From Verrucomicrobiia bacterium (GTDB lineage Bacteria > Verrucomicrobiota > Verrucomicrobiia > Palsa-1439), in assembly GCA_022072455.1 (NCBI GenBank), contig JAJVHY010000024.1, positions 83,804-147,803 on the forward strand: 64,000 nucleotides of DNA, in the 5' to 3' direction. A model generated the notes under the pieces. It was not told where the DNA came from. It did not search any database and saw only the letters and a list, made by a program, of their open reading frames with translations. The position numbers and the translations under genes were made by a program. This document shows, one piece after another, positions 38,258 to 47,457 of the stretch; position 1 is the stretch's first letter, and each line of letters opens with the position of its first letter.

Positions 38258-39543
38258 GCGCAAGCGGCTTTGAACGCATTGCTGGCGGATTGTACCGGCG
38301 CAACGGGTTGCTTTACGCCCGCGTGCGGGATAATGGAAAACGCACTTGGCGCGGCACCGGCACCAACGACTTGACCACCGCCCGCAAGATTCTGAAAAAG
38401 TGGCGCGAAGAGCAAGTGCTCCAGCGGCACGGTATCGAGACACAAGAAACGGCATTGAACCGCAACCGCTTGACCGTGGCGAAAGTGATTGAGACTTACA
38501 CACTGGCGGGTTGCCCGACTAAGAAGATGCAACCGAAGGCCCCCTACACCGTGCGGAAAGAGGGGCACGCATTGAACCCCGTACGCCGTTACTTTGGCGA
38601 GCGGCTTGCCGTCACGTTGAAGCTTTCCGATTGCGACGAATACCGGCAGTGGCGCAACACGGGCGGCTACAAGATCGAAACGCTGAAAAAAAACGGCGAG
38701 CCGACGAAGCGCAAGGCACGCGGCGGCGACCGGGGCGTTGACTTGGAGTTGACCGCCTTGAGCAACGCTTTCAAGCTGGCCGTGCGCCGTGGCGAGTTGA
38801 AGGCAAACCCGCTGGCGGGGCGAACGCTTTACAGCGTGGCCTCGAACGTGCGCCACTGCCGCGACGTTGCGCCGACGCCCGAAGGCTTGGCGGCGATCAC
38901 CGGCTGGCTACGCAAGAGCAACGAGCCGGCAGTTGCCGACTTCGTGGCGTTTCTCGCCTACAGCGGCTTGCGGATTGGCGAGGCGTTGCCGTTGCCGTGG
39001 GCGGCGGTAAATCTTGGCGAGGGGCTTGTGCAAGTGCGCCGGGAAAAACACGGCTGCAACCCGTGGGTTGCGATCACGCCCGCACTCGAAACACTCTTGC
39101 GCGACATGGAAGGGCGGCGGGGGACTAGTGCGTTGCTGTTTCCGTCACCACACGACCCCAGCAAACCCCGCGATCAAGCGCGCATCAACCGGCGAATCAC
39201 GGCGGCGATTGCGGCGTTGAACAAGACGGCAGAAGCCGAAGGCAAGCCGAAGCTGGGGCACGTCACCCCGCACGGGCTGAGATCGTACTTTGTCACGCAA
39301 GCGCGGCAGAGCGGATTGACCGACGCGGAGATTGCAATGCTGATAGGCGACAAGACCGGCCCCAGCATTATCGCCAGCACCTACGGCGACTTGCGCGACG
39401 ATCACTTACTGGCGCAAGCGCGGCGTATTCGCCACACGTTCAACCCCGGCGAAGGCGTTTCCGGTATACCCGCCGGTATACCCGCGTGCCCCCAAGAGTC
39501 ACCCCGAACCCACACAAGCCCGCTAGTGGCGAAAGTGGCGTAA
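38254..39543 (+). CDS. int: Tyrosine recombinase/integrase
   Basis: YSGLRIGEALPLPW, HGLRSYFVTQARQSGLTDAEIAMLIGD, STYGDLRDDHLLAQARR; R, HxxR and Y catalytic motifs; next to att. Confidence 0.93.
   Translation: MSASGFERIAGGLYRRNGLLYARVRDNGKRTWRGTGTNDLTTARKILKKWREEQVLQRHGIETQETALNRNRLTVAKVIETYTLAGCPTKKMQPKAPYTVRKEGHALNPVRRYFGERLAVTLKLSDCDEYRQWRNTGGYKIETLKKNGEPTKRKARGGDRGVDLELTALSNAFKLAVRRGELKANPLAGRTLYSVASNVRHCRDVAPTPEGLAAITGWLRKSNEPAVADFVAFLAYSGLRIGEALPLPWAAVNLGEGLVQVRREKHGCNPWVAITPALETLLRDMEGRRGTSALLFPSPHDPSKPRDQARINRRITAAIAALNKTAEAEGKPKLGHVTPHGLRSYFVTQARQSGLTDAEIAMLIGDKTGPSIIASTYGDLRDDHLLAQARRIRHTFNPGEGVSGIPAGIPACPQESPRTHTSPLVAKVA
39465..39486 (+). repeat. Right arm-type integrase site pair inside int coding sequence
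   Basis: TATACCCGCC-GG-TATACCCGCG, encodes GIPAGIPA; same 12-bp period as left arm. Confidence 0.7.
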
Positions 39544-39605
39544 GATGCACACGGGCAAAACCATGCGGACTCTACAAGACACGGCGGGGCACGCCCCGCT
39601 TGCCC

Positions 39606-39659
39606 CTGTAAATCTGCTGGCTTATGCCTTCAATGGTTCGAATCCATTCCTCCCCACCA
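39606..39659 (+). repeat. attR core, partial tRNA-Tyr 3' half
   Basis: 54 bp identical to 31936-31989. Confidence 0.95.
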
Positions 39660-39780
39660 GTCTCTTCGCGCAAGTCCAAACGACTGGGCTAAACAATGGC
39701 GCGACTCTCCAACTTCAGCGCGCAGCGGTTGCGATGGTTGTGACTTGCACCGGCCTCCGACCTGCGACACATTCACCGCA

Positions 39781-40953
39781 ATGAAATTTGCTTCTGCGCT
39801 TACGACAAACTTGGACCACGAGTCGGCTGTCGCTGATTTGGTTCACGAAATTCGTTCTGAATTCGGGCCGGAGAAAATTGACCTCGCGCTTGTTTTTGCC
39901 CATCGCGATTACATCACTGACCGCCCAGAATTCATTGCCGCACTACGGCAGGGGTTGGGTGCCCGCCATCTGGTGGGTTGTACCGGCGGGGGAATCATCG
40001 GGGATCGCCGGGAGTGCGAAGGCGAGCCGGCGGTTTCTGTTCTCGTGGCCCAACTGCCGGAAGTGGAAATTGATTTGTTCCATGTCACAGCCGATGAAGT
40101 GGATGAAGCCAGCGGGCCGAAGTTCTGGCATTTCCAGTTGGAGGTGACACCGGAAACGAACCCGAACTTCTTGGTGTTCCTCGAACCGTTCAGCACGAAC
40201 GCCACGGAGTGGGTGGACGCTTTGGGTGCTGCTTATCCGGGAGCAGTGCTGTTGGGCGGGCTGGCCAGCGGGGGCCGGCAACCGGGTGAATGCCTGTTGT
40301 TTTTGGATGATGTGGTGTTGGACGAAGGCGCCGTGGGCGTGGCGTTGGCCGGGAATATCGAGGTGCGCTCGATTGTTTCGCAAGGGTGCCGGCCGATTGG
40401 TCAGCCCCTGACCATAACGCGGGCGGATCGCAATGTGATTTTGGAACTCGCCGGTCAACCGCCGGTCACGGTGTTAAACGAACTGTTGCCCCAATTGCCG
40501 GCGGCTGACCAGAAGTTGGCGCGGACGGCGTTGTTTTTGGGGCGCGTCGTCAACGAATACCAAGAGGAGTTCAGTCGGGGCGACTTTCTGATTCGGAATC
40601 TCGTCGGCCACGATCCGAAATCGGGGGCGTTGGCGGTCGGGGATTTGATGCGGACGGGGCAGACGGTGCAGTTTCAGGTTCGGGATGGTGGGAGTGCCGC
40701 AGAGGATTTGCAGGCGTTGCTGGCCAAGCAATCAGCGCCGGGAGTGCGCGGCGCGGTGGTCTTCAGTTGCCTTGGCCGAGGGGAGGGGATGTACGGTGCG
40801 CCCAATCACGATATCAACGCACTGCAACAGACGCTCGGCCCATTGCCGGCGGCGGGTTTTTTTGCGAACGGCGAGATTGGGCCGGTCGGGGTAAGGCCGT
40901 TTGTGCATGGGTTCACCAGCGTCATCGGATTGTTCGCGGAGGCGCCGCATTGA
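39781..40953 (+). CDS. FIST-domain signal transduction/sensor protein
   Basis: LVGCTGGGIIG, AVLLGGLASGG, SIVSQGCRPIGQPLTITRADRNVILELAGQPPVTVL, FSCLGRG, GFFANGEIGPVG. Confidence 0.85.
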   Translation: MKFASALTTNLDHESAVADLVHEIRSEFGPEKIDLALVFAHRDYITDRPEFIAALRQGLGARHLVGCTGGGIIGDRRECEGEPAVSVLVAQLPEVEIDLFHVTADEVDEASGPKFWHFQLEVTPETNPNFLVFLEPFSTNATEWVDALGAAYPGAVLLGGLASGGRQPGECLLFLDDVVLDEGAVGVALAGNIEVRSIVSQGCRPIGQPLTITRADRNVILELAGQPPVTVLNELLPQLPAADQKLARTALFLGRVVNEYQEEFSRGDFLIRNLVGHDPKSGALAVGDLMRTGQTVQFQVRDGGSAAEDLQALLAKQSAPGVRGAVVFSCLGRGEGMYGAPNHDINALQQTLGPLPAAGFFANGEIGPVGVRPFVHGFTSVIGLFAEAPH

Positions 40954-40963
40954 CGGAAAAATA

Positions 40964-41758
40964 ATGCGCGTCACTTTTTTGGGGACGGGGACAAGTCACG
41001 GCATACCGGTCATTGGCTGCGAATGTGCGGTCTGTTGCTCGCCGGACCCGCGGAATCGGCGCCTCCGACCGGCTGTCTGGGTTGAAACCGCCGGGACGAG
41101 TTTGCTGATTGATGTGCCCCCCGATTTCCGGCAACAAGCTCTCCGCGAGCGGATCGCCAAGGTCGATGCGGTGCTGTTGACGCATTCGCATGCTGACCAT
41201 TTCCTTGGCTTGGATGATTTGCGCGTGTTTACGTGCAAGCAGGGACAGAAGATGCCGATCTATGGCAGCGCCCAGACTGTCGCGGATGTGCAGCGCGTCT
41301 TTTTTTACGCCATGCACGAACGGCCGACATATCCCACCTTGCCGAACTTTGGGGTAAATGTGCTTGAGCCGGATCAGGCGTATGTGATTGGTGATCTGCC
41401 GGTGCGGACGGTTGAGTTGCCCCATGGCCGCAGTAGGGTCTTGGGATTCGTCTTTGGACGGGCGTTTGCGTATCTGACGGACTGCCACGCGGTCCCGCCA
41501 CCAATTATCGAATCGCTCCAGGGCGTTCGCGTTCTGGCGCTCGATGCTCTCCGGGTTCGTTCTCATCCAGCCCACTTGACGCTGGCACAGGCCCGTGAAA
41601 TTGCGGAGCAGGTTGGGGCGGAATTGACCTTCTTTACCCACATGAATCACGAGACGGATCATGCGACAGCGGAGGCGGCGATGCCGGCGCAGATTCGGTT
41701 GGCATATGACGGACTGCAGTTGGAGATCAATGAGACGACTGTCACGAAACTGGCGTAG
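40964..41758 (+). CDS. MBL-fold metallohydrolase (PhnP-like)
   Basis: MRVTFLGTGTSHGIPVIGCECAVC, LLTHSHADHFLGLDDL, FFTHMNHETDH. Confidence 0.87.
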   Translation: MRVTFLGTGTSHGIPVIGCECAVCCSPDPRNRRLRPAVWVETAGTSLLIDVPPDFRQQALRERIAKVDAVLLTHSHADHFLGLDDLRVFTCKQGQKMPIYGSAQTVADVQRVFFYAMHERPTYPTLPNFGVNVLEPDQAYVIGDLPVRTVELPHGRSRVLGFVFGRAFAYLTDCHAVPPPIIESLQGVRVLALDALRVRSHPAHLTLAQAREIAEQVGAELTFFTHMNHETDHATAEAAMPAQIRLAYDGLQLEINETTVTKLA

Positions 41759-43340
41759 TTGGCTGGCCGGCTTGGCGATGACGAGCGTGGCGCTGGCTGC
41801 GGAAGATCCAGCGCGGCGCGTGCTCATTGTCTACAACGCGGCAGAACCGGCCAGTGAGCCACTCGCCCGGTATTATGCCGCGCACCGCAACATCCCCACC
41901 AATCAGATTTGCCGGGTGAATGTTCGGAACGCCGAGACGATCACCCGACGTGAATACAATGAGCAGATTCGTGATCCGTTGTGGAAGTTTCTGGTGGCAG
42001 GCGGTTGGCTGTATGAGTTGGGCGGGAAGGCCATCGAGTGCCGGATTGATTGTCTGGCTCTCATGTATGGGATGCCGTTGCGGATTGATGCCGATCCGAC
42101 CTTGAAGGAGGTAATTCCGGCAACGATGCCGCAGATGCTGCGACGGAATGAGGCTGCGGTTGACAGCGAACTGACCTTGTTACCGGCAGGGGGGTCTCTG
42201 TTGACCGGCTGGGTAGTGAATCCCAATTACAACGCGCGCATTCTCCGGCTGGGGGCGACAATGCTGTTGGTCGGGCGGTTGGACGGCGCCACACCGGCAA
42301 TTGCCCGGCAACTCATTGATGATGCCATCGCCACCGAACAGTATGGGTTGCTGGGCCGCTGTTACTTTGATTCGCGCAATATTCAGGAGCCGGGGTACAA
42401 GATTGGTGATGAATGGTTGAAGACAGCGGCCGGGCTATTTCGCGCCGCCGGGTACGAAACAGAACTCGACGAAAGACCGGAGCTGTTTCCCGCAGATTAT
42501 CCGCTAACCGATGCCGCCGTTTATGCCGGCTGGTATACGGGGGGGGTGACCGGTCCATTCCGTCGCGCGGACTTTCGTTTCCGGCGCGGAGCCGTGGCTT
42601 ATCATATCCATTCCGGCAGTGCTGCGAGTGTTCGCACCGAATCAGCCTATTGGACGGGGCCATTGTTGGCGAAAGGGGCGGCCGTTTCGTTCGGCAACGT
42701 CTACGAACCATACCTGGCATATACACCCCACTTGGACAAGTTCTTCAAACGTTTGTTGGACGGCGCGACCTATCTGGAGGCCGGCTGGTCCAGCCAACCG
42801 GGGTTGAGTTGGCAAACAACATTTCTGGGTGACCCGCTTTACCGGCCCTTTGCCGTGCCGGTAGATGAACAGATCCGCCGGCTCGAACATGATCACCACC
42901 CCGACCGGGAGTGGGCCTATCTCCGTCAGGTGAATCTGCTGCTCACCAGCGGCAAAACAAACGCCGCGGTCAAGCTCTGTCAGAGTCAGGCACTCACGCT
43001 GACCAGTCCTGTCTTGATGGAAAAACTGGCCGATCTCCTGCCGGCCAGCGAGCAGGTTGCCGGCTACGAAGCCGCACTCAAGATTGCCGGCGATTCCTAC
43101 CGGTACTTCCGCATCGCGCTGAAATTGGCCACAGCCTACAGTGCCAATCAGAAACCCAAACAGGCGCTGGCCGTTTATGAGGGGCTGGCGGCAACACATC
43201 CCCAAGGCCGCAATGCCCGGTTGGTGCTGCAGAAAGCGCGCGATCTCGCGAAACTCAGCGGGGCGCCAGACCAGGCGGAAAAATTCCAAAAACAATTGGA
43301 TGCCGTGGTCGCGGCCGAGATGAACGAGAAAAAACAGTAG
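41730..43340 (+). CDS. TIGR03790 family secreted protein with C-terminal TPR-like region
   Basis: RRVLIVYNAAEPASEPLARYYAAHRNIPTNQICRVN...TRREYNEQIRDPL. Confidence 0.75.
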   Translation: MRRLSRNWRSWLAGLAMTSVALAAEDPARRVLIVYNAAEPASEPLARYYAAHRNIPTNQICRVNVRNAETITRREYNEQIRDPLWKFLVAGGWLYELGGKAIECRIDCLALMYGMPLRIDADPTLKEVIPATMPQMLRRNEAAVDSELTLLPAGGSLLTGWVVNPNYNARILRLGATMLLVGRLDGATPAIARQLIDDAIATEQYGLLGRCYFDSRNIQEPGYKIGDEWLKTAAGLFRAAGYETELDERPELFPADYPLTDAAVYAGWYTGGVTGPFRRADFRFRRGAVAYHIHSGSAASVRTESAYWTGPLLAKGAAVSFGNVYEPYLAYTPHLDKFFKRLLDGATYLEAGWSSQPGLSWQTTFLGDPLYRPFAVPVDEQIRRLEHDHHPDREWAYLRQVNLLLTSGKTNAAVKLCQSQALTLTSPVLMEKLADLLPASEQVAGYEAALKIAGDSYRYFRIALKLATAYSANQKPKQALAVYEGLAATHPQGRNARLVLQKARDLAKLSGAPDQAEKFQKQLDAVVAAEMNEKKQ

Positions 43341-43467
43341 TTCAGAAGTGCGGCTCCGCCCGCAGTCGATAACTGGTTCAAGCTGGGTAAAATTTCCCGC
43401 GGACCGAACAGAAAAGTCGCTGACAACACCTCGCCTGTCTGTTATACGCATATTGTTTGATTCGCCT

Positions 43468-44574
43468 ATGAAAATTGGAGTTTTGAAAGAGGTCGTCGTT
43501 GACGAGCATCGGGTGGCGCTCACGCCTGACGCAGTAAAACCATTGGTCAAAGCCGGCAACGAGCTGCTCATCGAAGCCGGGGCTGGTGTGGCGGCGTTCA
43601 TCAGCGACACGGACTATCAACAGGCCGGGGCCAAAATCGTCACTGCAGCCGCTGCCTTGGCCGCCGATGTGGTGGTTAAATTCCATAAACCGACCGCGGG
43701 CGAGATCGACCAACTGCGAGAAGGCGCCGTGCTCGTTGCTTTTCTCTACGCTGCCGCCAATCCGGATTTGGTCGAGAAACTCGCCAGCCGCAAGATCACC
43801 GCGCTGAGCATGGATGCCATTCCCCGCATCAGCCGTGCGCAAAGTCTGGATGCGCTTTCTTCCCAAGCCAACGTCGCCGGCTACAAAGCGGTTCTCCTAG
43901 CGGCGGCGGCACTGCCCAAATTTTTGCCGATGATGACCACGGCTGCCGGGACGATTCGGCCGGCGAAAGTCTTGATCCTCGGTGCCGGTGTGGCCGGCTT
44001 GCAAGCCATCGCTACGGCGCGCCGCCTCGGCGCGGTGGTTTGGGCTTACGACGTGCGCGCTGCGGTCAAAGAGCAGATCGAAAGTCTGGGCGCAAAATTT
44101 CTCGAACTCGAAATCGGCACGAAGGACGCCGAAGGCGCCGGCGGTTACGCCAAAGAGCTTTCGCCCGAAGCCAAACAGAAGCAGCAAGAACAACTCGGGC
44201 AGAAAACCAAAGACTTTGATGTCGTCATCACCACGGCCCTCATTCCCGGTCGACCTGCGCCCCGGTTGGTCACGAAAGAAACGGTCGCCGGTATGCGCCC
44301 CGGCAGTGTCATCGTGGATCTCGCGGCGGAGACGGGCGGCAATTGTGAGTTGACCGAACCCGGTCAGACGGTGGTGAAGCATGGGGTCACGATCATCGGT
44401 CCGGTCAACTTGCCGGCGACGTTGGCGGTGCATGCGAGCCAATTGTACGCGAAGAACGTGACCGAGTTGTTGAAGCTGCTCATCACCAAAGACGGCAAGT
44501 TGAACCTCGATTTCAACGACGAGATCATCAAAGGCGCATGCATCACGCACGCCGGCCAGAAACTCAAGGCGTAA
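43468..44574 (+). CDS. pntA: NAD(P) transhydrogenase subunit alpha part 1
   Basis: MKIGVLKEVVVDEHRVALTPDAVKPLVKAGNELLIEAGAG, VLILGAGVAGLQAIATARRLGAVVWAYDVR, VIVDLAAETGGNCELTEPG. Confidence 0.9.
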   Translation: MKIGVLKEVVVDEHRVALTPDAVKPLVKAGNELLIEAGAGVAAFISDTDYQQAGAKIVTAAAALAADVVVKFHKPTAGEIDQLREGAVLVAFLYAAANPDLVEKLASRKITALSMDAIPRISRAQSLDALSSQANVAGYKAVLLAAAALPKFLPMMTTAAGTIRPAKVLILGAGVAGLQAIATARRLGAVVWAYDVRAAVKEQIESLGAKFLELEIGTKDAEGAGGYAKELSPEAKQKQQEQLGQKTKDFDVVITTALIPGRPAPRLVTKETVAGMRPGSVIVDLAAETGGNCELTEPGQTVVKHGVTIIGPVNLPATLAVHASQLYAKNVTELLKLLITKDGKLNLDFNDEIIKGACITHAGQKLKA

Positions 44575-44581
44575 GCCCGCC

Positions 44582-46228
44582 TTACATCTGTTCGATCACT
44601 TCGATGCCGAGCAGATTCAATCCCTGTTTCATCACATCCGCGGTTCGTCGGCAAAGCGCGAGCCGCGACGAACGGGTTGGCTCGGGCGTTTGGAGGACGG
44701 GACAACTGTCGTAGAAGGCGCTGAATTTGCCGGCCAATTCGTAGAGGTAACTGGTCAACCAGTTGGGTTTGTCGTCGGCCAAGACCGCGTCCAAGGTTTC
44801 GGCGAAGCGCAAAATATGTTTGGCCAGGTCGAGTTCGGCGGGGTGCGTCAATTCAATGTGGCCAAGTACCGCGGGGTTGCCTGCTTTGCGGAAGATGCTT
44901 TGAACGCGGACATAAGCGTATTGCATGTAGGGCGCGGTATTGCCGGTCATGGCCAGCATCTTGGCCCAACTAAATATGTAATCGGTCGTCCGGTTTTGGG
45001 AGAGGTCGGCGTACTTGACGGCGCCAATCCCAACTGCACGGGCAATCTCGCGGCGCGTGGCCTCCGGTAAGTCCGGTTTTGTTTCGGTGACGAACTTGAA
45101 AGCGCGCTCTTCGGCTTCGTCAAGAAGTTGCGCGAGTTTGACTGGCGTCCCTTCGCGGGTTTTCAACGGCTTGCCATCTTCGCCGAGGATTGAGCCGAAA
45201 TAGACGTGTCGGAGATCGGGGACAGACGACAACCATTGTTTACCGGCCGCGAAGACTTGTTGGAAGTGTTGTTTCTGCCGGGCATCGGTGACGTAGATGA
45301 TTTCGTCAGGCTGCCAGTGGTCGAGCCGGTATTTCAGGGTAGCGAGATCGGTGGTGCCGTAGAGGAAAGCGCCGTCGGCTTTCTGGATGATGAGTGGCGC
45401 TTCGCTGCCGGGGACGAAGATGCAGATTGCGCCTTCGCTTTCGGTGGCAATGCCGCGTTGCCGGAGGTCGGCGACCACCCCGGGGAGTTGGGGGTTATAG
45501 AAACTTTCGCCAAGCGTGTGGTCGAAGGTCACGCCGAGGCGTTGATAGGTTTTGGCGAATTCATGTTGGGAGAGTTCGATGATCTTTTGCCAAATCGCAA
45601 GATTCTCGGCGTCGCCTTGTTGGAGTTTGACGAGTTCTGTTTTCGCTTCGTCGCGATCGCCGTGTTCGTTGACGAATTTGTAGAGGCGTTCCAGCTCGGT
45701 GATCGGATCGGCAACCAGTGCGGCGTCGTTGCGGTGTTTTTTCCAGCCGACGATGAGCATGCCAAATTGGGTGCCCCAGTCGCCAATGTGATTGTCAGTG
45801 ATGACACGGTGCCCGAGGAACCGGCCAATCCGGGCGAGGCAGTCGCCGAGGATGGTCGAACGAATGTGGCCGACGTGCATCGGCTTGGCGACATTGGGCG
45901 AACTGAAATCAATGACAATGGTTTTGGGGTTCGCAACCTGCGGGACGGGTTCGCCGGTTAACTGGGATGCCACAAAAGCCGGCTTCAGTTTGAAGTTGAT
46001 AAAACCGGCGCCGGCAACGGTTGGGGGTTCGCAGATGTCGGCGAGATCGAGCTGGGGGATGATCTTCTCAGCGAGCGCTCGCGGATTTTCTTTGCGCTGT
46101 TTGGCGACGGCCATGATGCCGTTGGCTTGGTAATCACCGAATTTGGTGTCGGCGCATGGGCGAATTAGCGCGGGCGCACCGAGGGCGCGTTCGACGACAG
46201 TGGACAGAATCTCGGGGACCGAAGACAT
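44582..46228 (-). CDS. argS: Arginyl-tRNA synthetase
   Basis: IDFSSPNVAKPMHVGHIRSTILGDCLARI (HxGH class), SQNRTTDYIFSWAKMLAMTGNTAPYMQYAYVRVQSI. Confidence 0.96.
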   Translation of the reverse strand: MSSVPEILSTVVERALGAPALIRPCADTKFGDYQANGIMAVAKQRKENPRALAEKIIPQLDLADICEPPTVAGAGFINFKLKPAFVASQLTGEPVPQVANPKTIVIDFSSPNVAKPMHVGHIRSTILGDCLARIGRFLGHRVITDNHIGDWGTQFGMLIVGWKKHRNDAALVADPITELERLYKFVNEHGDRDEAKTELVKLQQGDAENLAIWQKIIELSQHEFAKTYQRLGVTFDHTLGESFYNPQLPGVVADLRQRGIATESEGAICIFVPGSEAPLIIQKADGAFLYGTTDLATLKYRLDHWQPDEIIYVTDARQKQHFQQVFAAGKQWLSSVPDLRHVYFGSILGEDGKPLKTREGTPVKLAQLLDEAEERAFKFVTETKPDLPEATRREIARAVGIGAVKYADLSQNRTTDYIFSWAKMLAMTGNTAPYMQYAYVRVQSIFRKAGNPAVLGHIELTHPAELDLAKHILRFAETLDAVLADDKPNWLTSYLYELAGKFSAFYDSCPVLQTPEPTRSSRLALCRRTADVMKQGLNLLGIEVIEQM

Positions 46229-46237
46229 GAATTAGCT

Positions 46238-46696
46238 TTACGCAGCCGTTTGGAAGACTGCCAGCATTTCTTCGCGGGTCCGGGCGTTGGCGAGTTGGTC
46301 GCGCCGGGTTTTATTGTTGAGGAAGCGGGCGAAGGCGGACAGGGTTTGGAGGTGTTTTTGGGCTTGACCGGCGGGTGTCAGGAGGAGGACGCAGAGGTTG
46401 ACCGGCTGGTCATCCAGCGCTTGAAAATCAACAGGCGGGTTGAGCCGTGCAACCACGGCCAATGGAGCGGTAAGGCAGGCAACACTGGCGTGCGGGATCG
46501 CGAGGCCATATCCAATGCCGGTGCCATTGCTGGTTTCGCGGTCCTTGACGGCTTTCACGACGACCGGGCGATCTTCGGGGCGGATTTTGCCGAGGCGCAC
46601 AAGCAGATCAATCAAAGTATCAATCACACGCCAGCGGTCGGGCGCGGAGACGTTGGGCGCGAATTGGTCAAGATGTAGAATCTCGGCGAGATTCAT
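46238..46696 (-). CDS. PTS EIIA (PtsN-like) domain protein
   Basis: VVKAVKDRETSNGTGIGYGLAIPHASVACL. Confidence 0.85.
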   Translation of the reverse strand: MNLAEILHLDQFAPNVSAPDRWRVIDTLIDLLVRLGKIRPEDRPVVVKAVKDRETSNGTGIGYGLAIPHASVACLTAPLAVVARLNPPVDFQALDDQPVNLCVLLLTPAGQAQKHLQTLSAFARFLNNKTRRDQLANARTREEMLAVFQTAA

Positions 46697-47457
46697 TAGC
46701 GATTGCTCCAAACGACGCGGCCATATTCCCACAGTACGTGCAGCTTGTCGAGAGTCCAAGCGTAGCCTTGCCAGACATTTTTACCGGTGGTGCTCGCGAA
46801 CATTTCCCAGGTCAGCGTTGGGGAGAGAAGCGTAGCGACCACAGTCATGGTGAGAAGGTTCATCAAGTAGATGATCGTAAACGAAAAGAGCACCCCTTGG
46901 GATTCGACATCCGGCTGGCTGACACTGAACAACACCATGATCGTGAACGTGACATGGAAGCTCCAGCCGAAGCCAATCAGAAAGAACAGAACGCCCATAT
47001 ATCCGGACCAATCCCAAATCCAATGACCGAGAAAAAACAGCAGCATGAACAGGATGGCATAAAACGGAAAAAAATACGGCGCGAGCGTGATTGCCCAGTT
47101 GGTCTTACTGGTATGCACCTGACCGCCCGCCTTGCCGACTTTGAGGCCGGAGACCCGCGCCCCCATCAGCCATGCCCACAATGCATGAGTGAGTTCATGG
47201 CCGAGCACGTAGGTGCGGACAGGTTTGGGGAGGAAACAGAAAATCAGCAGCCATAATCCATAACCGGCCCCGAATGCGCCTGCCGTCTGGGCGGTCGTTC
47301 CGGTCAGCAGGACGCGCCCAAGCTGCGCCGTCGCCAGTGTGGCGCCGACGCAAGCCGGCAACAACAGGAGCGCGATGCCGAATTTCAACTTTCTCAATAT
47401 TGCCTCCTCGTGCCGCAGAGACTTACCGAAACTTCCTGTGCTTGGCAATGCCGACAC
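46696..47457 (-). CDS. M50-like membrane metalloprotease-type protein (start uncertain)
   Basis: YVLGHELTHALWAWLMGARVSGLKVGKAGG HExxH motif within multi-TM protein. Confidence 0.6.
   Translation of the reverse strand: MSALPSTGSFGKSLRHEEAILRKLKFGIALLLLPACVGATLATAQLGRVLLTGTTAQTAGAFGAGYGLWLLIFCFLPKPVRTYVLGHELTHALWAWLMGARVSGLKVGKAGGQVHTSKTNWAITLAPYFFPFYAILFMLLFFLGHWIWDWSGYMGVLFFLIGFGWSFHVTFTIMVLFSVSQPDVESQGVLFSFTIIYLMNLLTMTVVATLLSPTLTWEMFASTTGKNVWQGYAWTLDKLHVLWEYGRVVWSNR

Larger units (their letters stand above)
31936..39659. mobile_element. tRNA-Tyr-integrated element, satellite-like/plasmid-like, ~7.67 kb plus duplicated att core
   Basis: Perfect 54-bp direct repeat at ends, tyrosine integrase adjacent to right end, replication-type primase/ATPase, XRE and AlpA-like regulators, co-oriented compact genes. 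Confidence 0.93.

Noticed and set aside
39545-39784. 79-aa ORF containing attR
   Set aside because: Reads VNLLAYAFNGSNPFLPT from the tRNA fragment, same as the spurious ORF over attL
42642-43610. 322-aa minus-strand ORF
   Set aside because: Antisense to the TIGR03790 gene and pntA start; no recognisable domain
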